Below, piece after piece: positions 62,101-64,000 of a stretch of DNA of 64,000 bases. The notes beneath the pieces were generated by a model that had not been told where the DNA came from, did no database searches, and saw only the letters and a list, made by a program, of their open reading frames with translations. The position numbers and the translations under genes are program-made. Position 1 is the first letter of the stretch, and every line of letters starts with the position of its first letter. This DNA comes from Chloroflexota bacterium (GTDB lineage: Bacteria > Chloroflexota > Anaerolineae > UBA7937 > B3-Chlor), in NCBI GenBank assembly GCA_030613785.1, contig JAUWLF010000001.1, positions 79,371 through 143,370 of the forward strand, in the 5' to 3' direction.

Positions 62101-64000
62101 ATCAGTCCAATCCGTTGATCCAGGGCACCACTTTCCTGCAGAACGGTTGGAGCGGCCTCTACTTGAAGGGATCTTCAGCTCCAACGGTTCAGGACAACAC
62201 CTTCCAGCAGAATGGCACCTACGCCGTGGAGATGACGGCCGAGTCCAAGCCGACCTTCAGTGGGAACACAGTCACCGAAAACGCCTACAACGGCATCGGC
62301 GTCAGTGGCAGCATCGCCGGCTCGACGACCTGGGTGGACGATCTGACCTGGATCCTGAAGGGGGACCTGACCATCCCGACCGACGGCAGCCTGGTACTGA
62401 ATCCGGGTGTTGCCGTCAAGTTCCTGCCAGGCGACGTGGACGTGACGGTGAACGGCACTCTACAGGCGCAGGGTACGGCAGCGAAGCCGGTCGCCCTGAC
62501 TTCGATCAACGACGATGTCTATGGAGGCGACACCAACAACGATGGCTCGGCAAGCTCGCCGGAGCCCGGCGACTGGGGCACCGGGGGCCTCCTGTTCAAC
62601 AGCACGGCCGCCGACTGCTATCTCAACTACAGCGCTGTTCGCTACGGCGGGGATCCCGCGCTGGACGTCAACTCCACAGACTTGGACGTGACCCATTCCC
62701 TGTTGGCCTACAACCGCCGGGCCCTTGACTACAACGACGCCACGGGCAGCATCACAGCGAATCAATTCCTGAACAACACCGAGTACGCCATCCACGAGAC
62801 CTCGTCGGCGTTGACGATTCAGAACAACGAGTTCCGCTGGAACCGGCGCGGGATCTACTTGCGGACGGCGACAGGATCGCATCTGCCCATCAGCAACAAC
62901 GAGTTCGAGGACAACTGGGAGTATGCCTACTGGCCCGACTTCGACGCCTTCTTCCTGCTAGACGGCACCAACACCTATATCAATGACGTCGGCAACGGAG
63001 TCTGGGTCAACAGCGGCACACTACCGCAAGACTGGACACTCTTCTCCGGACCAATCTACCGCATCTCTGATCTCACCGCGGCCGCCGGAGTGACTCTCAC
63101 AGTCGAACCCGGCGCCATTCTCAAGTTCTACAGCACCGGTTCTGGCCTCACGGTCAAGGGGACGTTGCTGTCCCAGGGTACAGCTGAGAGTCCCGTCCAC
63201 TTCACCTCCTACAAAGACGACAGTGTAGGTGGAGATACCAACGGGGATGGTTCGGCCAGCAGCCCGGCGGCGGGGGATTGGGACAAGGTCTACGTCTCCG
63301 CTGGGCGCACTGCTACCTTTGACCATACTACCCTTCGCTACGGCGGAGGAGCTGGTTACTATGGCTACCAGGTCGCCAACATTCAGGGGAACGCTGATGC
63401 TACGGTGACAATGAGCAACTGTCAGGTTCGCGACAGCAAGGGCTATGGCGTGTCCGTGAACAACTACCCCTCGGGCCCCTACACAGCCACACTGACGGTG
63501 CATAGCTCCATCGTGTCCGGCAACCTGTATGCAGGCATCTTCATGAACGCGTCTTTTGGCGGCCGCAACAACCTGACCGTCACCAACTCCACCATCAGCC
63601 ACAACGGCCAGGACGGCATCTGGATTGCCCGCCCGCTAACGTTGGTCGTGACCGGTACGACCTTTGCGTCGAACGGTGCTTACGCGATGCACATCGACTA
63701 CGTCTCTCCGGCCATCGAGTACTCGCAAGTGTACAACAACACCGCCTCCGGCAACACCCGCAACGCCATTCACCTCTATTACGGTTCCGTGTCCGGCTCC
63801 TCTGTCCTGCGCAACGACATCCCCTTTGTGATCAGCGACCTCACGGTCACCGACGGCAGCACTTTGACAGTCGAACCCGGCGCCATTCTCAAGTTCTACA
63901 GCACCGGTTCTGGCCTCACGGTCAAGGGGACCTTGCTGTCCCAGGGTACAGCGGAGAGTCCCGGCCACATCACCGCCTACAAAGCCGACAGTGTAGGTGG
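56190..64000 (+). CDS. Giant exported protein: cupredoxin-like + six CARDB + beta-helix modules (3' end outside window)
   Basis: An open frame of 2,603 codons from ATG 56190 to the window end without a stop. A signal anchor or peptide (LVALLSVTASVLLVMAAASLL) comes first. Residues ~65-178 resemble a cupredoxin: VVTITVGSQVVWANSDSAVHRI and TFPYRCAYHPWHAGLVVV give His, Cys and His copper ligands. Six CARDB domains begin at residues 181, 298, 415, 532, 649 and 766, each exactly 117 residues. A Pro/Thr/Ser linker follows near 885-910. From ~940 on, repeated modules open with LTxEPGxVVKF, then FTSxxDDxxGGDTNxDG, PxPGDW and GNTxxxN rungs, a right-handed beta-helix architecture (NosD/pectate-lyase-like). 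Eight module starts are visible, near 59020, 59670, 60340, 61105, 61745, 62395, 63100 and 63870. Probably a cell-surface or secreted adhesin or polysaccharide-binding protein. Confidence 0.9.
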   Translation, partial: MNVHLDRRLVALLSVTASVLLVMAAASLLHLQALAHEGPFPAQELPHANVSLGTRHLQLLEPSASSATPILITSEGFQPDVVTITVGSQVVWANSDSAVHRIVSGLLENRVYVPAVLKNYEGGVTSSAPAPLSARTLQQWGSPDIQPGESYTTTFDTEGTFPYRCAYHPWHAGLVVVQQTPDLIVEGISTDPESPILGQPFSLTVTIRNQGSVDAEEGFWVDWYADPTSPLTSTMEGDIQWWQDGLSANTAVELSASHTVFTSDGHTLYAQVDRTNTVAEGDEDNNVSEPYPLTVVAPDLVVQSISTHPVTPTVNVPFTVTVVVANQGDGGALGNFRVDWYADLGSPPVSTTVGNLQWWQGGLGSSQTATLAETYVFATPGEHTLYAQVDRDDLVMEIDEENNVSDPTVVNTAMPDLVIESISTDPEIPMANMPFSVTVTVANQDDGTAVDTFRVDWYADPALPPTSTTPSDGFWEVTGLVRWQDLELSGTHTFTESGEHTLYAQVDSTDTVEESEEGNNVSAPCDVTVVGPDLTVYSIATDPVTPTVHVPFTVTVTVANQGDGDALDDFRVDWYCDLGTPPISTTVGNLEWWQSGLGSGQMANVEETFSFDTPGEHTVYAQVDRDNGVMEDDEDNNVFGPAVVNAASPDLVIQSISTDPETLMANSPFSLTVTVANHDDGRVVDTFRVDWYADPAVPPTSTTTSDGFWEVAGLDPWQTKELSATHTFTAGGEHALWAQVDRTEVVTESDEANNLAGPVAVTVQLPDLMVSSVAFSPSIPREGEPLTTTLTIINRGVADADSDFEVDWYVDLITAPPPSAEGTLSWTQSGLEGGITTVFTGGHTFDGMGIRRSWAQVDRLDQVIESDEENNVLGPSLLFVDRAAPVPTPLSTPTPQPIPSPSPPPVPITPTVYVETDISGNTSWTTDNVYVVVGRVTVHAGVTLDIEPGTVVKFRQQTSSPYYEGRLTINGALLAQGTAGEKIAFTSIHDDHFGGDTNANGGSTWPQAGDWSGLVFGSSGSGTLEHVWVGYGGADGNVTANAATVYLRHAFVAYSASNGLRWMNGAGGEISDCVVEQNLAHGLHLSGSSHPSVWSNTLTHNRSYAVYMEGNCLPNFGDNTAYGNGYNGVGAYGTVGSGTWHADLPYIAAQNLTVESGSVLTLEPGAAVKFLTGKHLIVRGTLIASGTITNPIAFTSIYDDEYGGDTEQDGAATKPRAGDWGTLYFADTSNDAATVLDHVVVRYGGMGYDYGAGTSYANVTLDSAGPRILNSFIEHSNRYGLQLLNASSPEVEGNTIWENGDDGLWISASSSPNIADNALVRNDGYAAFMTGSAQASFSGNVAAGNRINGIGVAGSLNVNSTWGSNLPYVVDGSLALEMNTTLNLEPGAVVKFPSAKMMTVHGQLLAQGTADHRITFTSLKDDTVGGDTNNDGWATIPSPGDWVSVRFALTAGTSVLDYVTLRYGGSSGSTGALHLDGSAPTLGHLAVMGSQHRGLYVHNASPYVEGAVFAENEIGVYNSTSAYLIIHQSDFYDSTQYGLYNANTGYTLNATDNWWGDASGPTHSGNPGGTGDPVSDHVSYTPWLASPPVPPPLPLPDLPAPPSPTDVSGSITSDTTWTVANSPYIVVGDVTVNGGVRLTIEPGVVVKFESLRSLIVDGILDAVGTAESHIVFTSVRDDSVAGDSNGDGAASWPAPGDWGRIAFNDSSVDALTNLRYAEVRHGGSTGGAIYVDAASPTLDDNTVNQNAGYGLHVRNYSTPSIRRNWILDNTGGGIRLEGTSAPAIADNLIWGNNGYAVYMDATCYPVFSGNSAHYNQVNGVRVSGSVPFNQTWYANLVYVIEGGLSINTGPALTLQPGAVVKFKDTNAYLAINGALVADGTLAAPIVFTSLRDDEYGGDTDNDDGVFWAAPGDWQHIYFADSSDDSRCLLDHVLVRYGGYSHNQSVSLYSAAPDITNSVVAYGQGHGLYLDNQSNPLIQGTTFLQNGWSGLYLKGSSAPTVQDNTFQQNGTYAVEMTAESKPTFSGNTVTENAYNGIGVSGSIAGSTTWVDDLTWILKGDLTIPTDGSLVLNPGVAVKFLPGDVDVTVNGTLQAQGTAAKPVALTSINDDVYGGDTNNDGSASSPEPGDWGTGGLLFNSTAADCYLNYSAVRYGGDPALDVNSTDLDVTHSLLAYNRRALDYNDATGSITANQFLNNTEYAIHETSSALTIQNNEFRWNRRGIYLRTATGSHLPISNNEFEDNWEYAYWPDFDAFFLLDGTNTYINDVGNGVWVNSGTLPQDWTLFSGPIYRISDLTAAAGVTLTVEPGAILKFYSTGSGLTVKGTLLSQGTAESPVHFTSYKDDSVGGDTNGDGSASSPAAGDWDKVYVSAGRTATFDHTTLRYGGGAGYYGYQVANIQGNADATVTMSNCQVRDSKGYGVSVNNYPSGPYTATLTVHSSIVSGNLYAGIFMNASFGGRNNLTVTNSTISHNGQDGIWIARPLTLVVTGTTFASNGAYAMHIDYVSPAIEYSQVYNNTASGNTRNAIHLYYGSVSGSSVLRNDIPFVISDLTVTDGSTLTVEPGAILKFYSTGSGLTVKGTLLSQGTAESPGHITAYKADSVG
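56730..58830 (+). repeat. Six tandem CARDB-coding repeats, 351-bp period
   Basis: PDL-starting units begin at 56730, 57081, 57432, 57783, 58134 and 58485, each exactly 351 bp apart. Units 2 and 4 share TPTVxVPFTVTV, STTVGNLxWWQ and LGSxQ. Units 3 and 5 share the SDGFWEV segment and VDTFRVDWYADPA. This alternation suggests that a two-domain block was duplicated. Confidence 0.85.
63101..63232 (+). repeat. Near-identical 132-bp segment in the beta-helix region, copy 1
   Basis: This segment matches 63869-64000 with six mismatches by eye. The offset is 768 bp, exactly 256 codons, so the repeat is in frame. It covers the module start TVEPGAILKFYSTGSGLTVKG. Confidence 0.85.
63869..64000 (+). repeat. 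Near-identical 132-bp segment, copy 2 (runs into window edge)
   Basis: Second copy of the 63101-63232 segment, in the same frame. It is still matching at the last base, so the true repeat is longer. Mismatches include CGTT/CCTT and TTCACC/ATCACC. Confidence 0.85.

Noticed and set aside
56094..63968. Many minus-strand open frames opposite the CARDB/beta-helix region
   Set aside because: They repeat with the same period as the plus-strand repeats and have the hydrophilic make-up of antisense reads; the uninterrupted plus-strand frame explains the region.

Overview
This window reads as a chromosomal segment of an uncultured, probably anaerobic bacterium of the phylum Chloroflexota (Anaerolineae/Dehalococcoidia-like). 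The placement is inference. It rests on the short-N-terminus IF2, the S2 protein with a long acidic tail, the archaeal-type HptA-like phosphoribosyltransferase, the archaeal-type DNA ligase remnant, RtcB with archease, and very large CARDB/beta-helix surface proteins. I see no rRNA, tRNA, CRISPR array, transposase, integrase or phage gene. Many promoters match the housekeeping pattern TTGnnn-16/17-TAnnnT, and several gene starts are GTG or TTG set by a clear Shine-Dalgarno sequence.

Layout. 1-2.2 kb: tsf and rpsB (minus strand) diverging from a Trm112-like gene and an EF-Tu-domain-2-like gene. 2.6-9.1 kb: OsmC, two CooC-type nickel-insertion ATPases, a Fur-family regulator, then a lipoprotein-CbiL/NikL-CbiM-CbiQ-CbiO operon, which together form a nickel/cobalt-handling region. 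9.3-17.4 kb: adenine deaminase, small lipoprotein, PIG-L deacetylase, ThpR, a nucleotide-binding protein, a phosphoribosyltransferase, an Amt-like transporter with an altered pore, an HTH-receiver regulator and a DUF1992 protein. 17.8-24.9 kb: an acyl-CoA operon (two thiolases, SDR, 3-hydroxyacyl-CoA dehydrogenase, acyl-CoA dehydrogenase, carboxyltransferase). The matching biotin carboxylase and biotin carrier lie at 53.8-55.8 kb. 24.9-30 kb: RNase H-like, M20 peptidase, small membrane protein, MBL hydrolase, ProS.

30.2-40 kb: the transcription/translation operon nusA-ylxR-infB-rbfA-nrnA-truB-ribF, running on into archease and rtcB. Its nusA promoter is followed by a terminator-like hairpin, and rimP is not at its usual place. 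40.2-42.2 kb (minus): HD protein, DUF3795 protein, Era.

42.2-50.7 kb (minus) is the most unusual stretch. A tightly coupled operon encodes an HTH-TM-M1 peptidase fusion, a lipoprotein with a substrate-binding-like domain, a CapA domain and an eight-repeat FG-GAP propeller, and an M14 carboxypeptidase lipoprotein. Next to it is a second CapA/FG-GAP lipoprotein with the domains in the opposite order. 51-52.7 kb is a decayed ATP-dependent DNA ligase. From 56.2 kb to the end runs a single open frame of over 2,600 codons: cupredoxin-like domain, six CARDB domains spaced exactly 117 residues apart, a Pro/Thr linker, and eight or more beta-helix modules. It has no stop within the window.

Two inverted copies of a ~110-bp palindromic intergenic element lie at 27.1 and 55.8 kb, and one has a second short repeat inserted in its hairpin loop.
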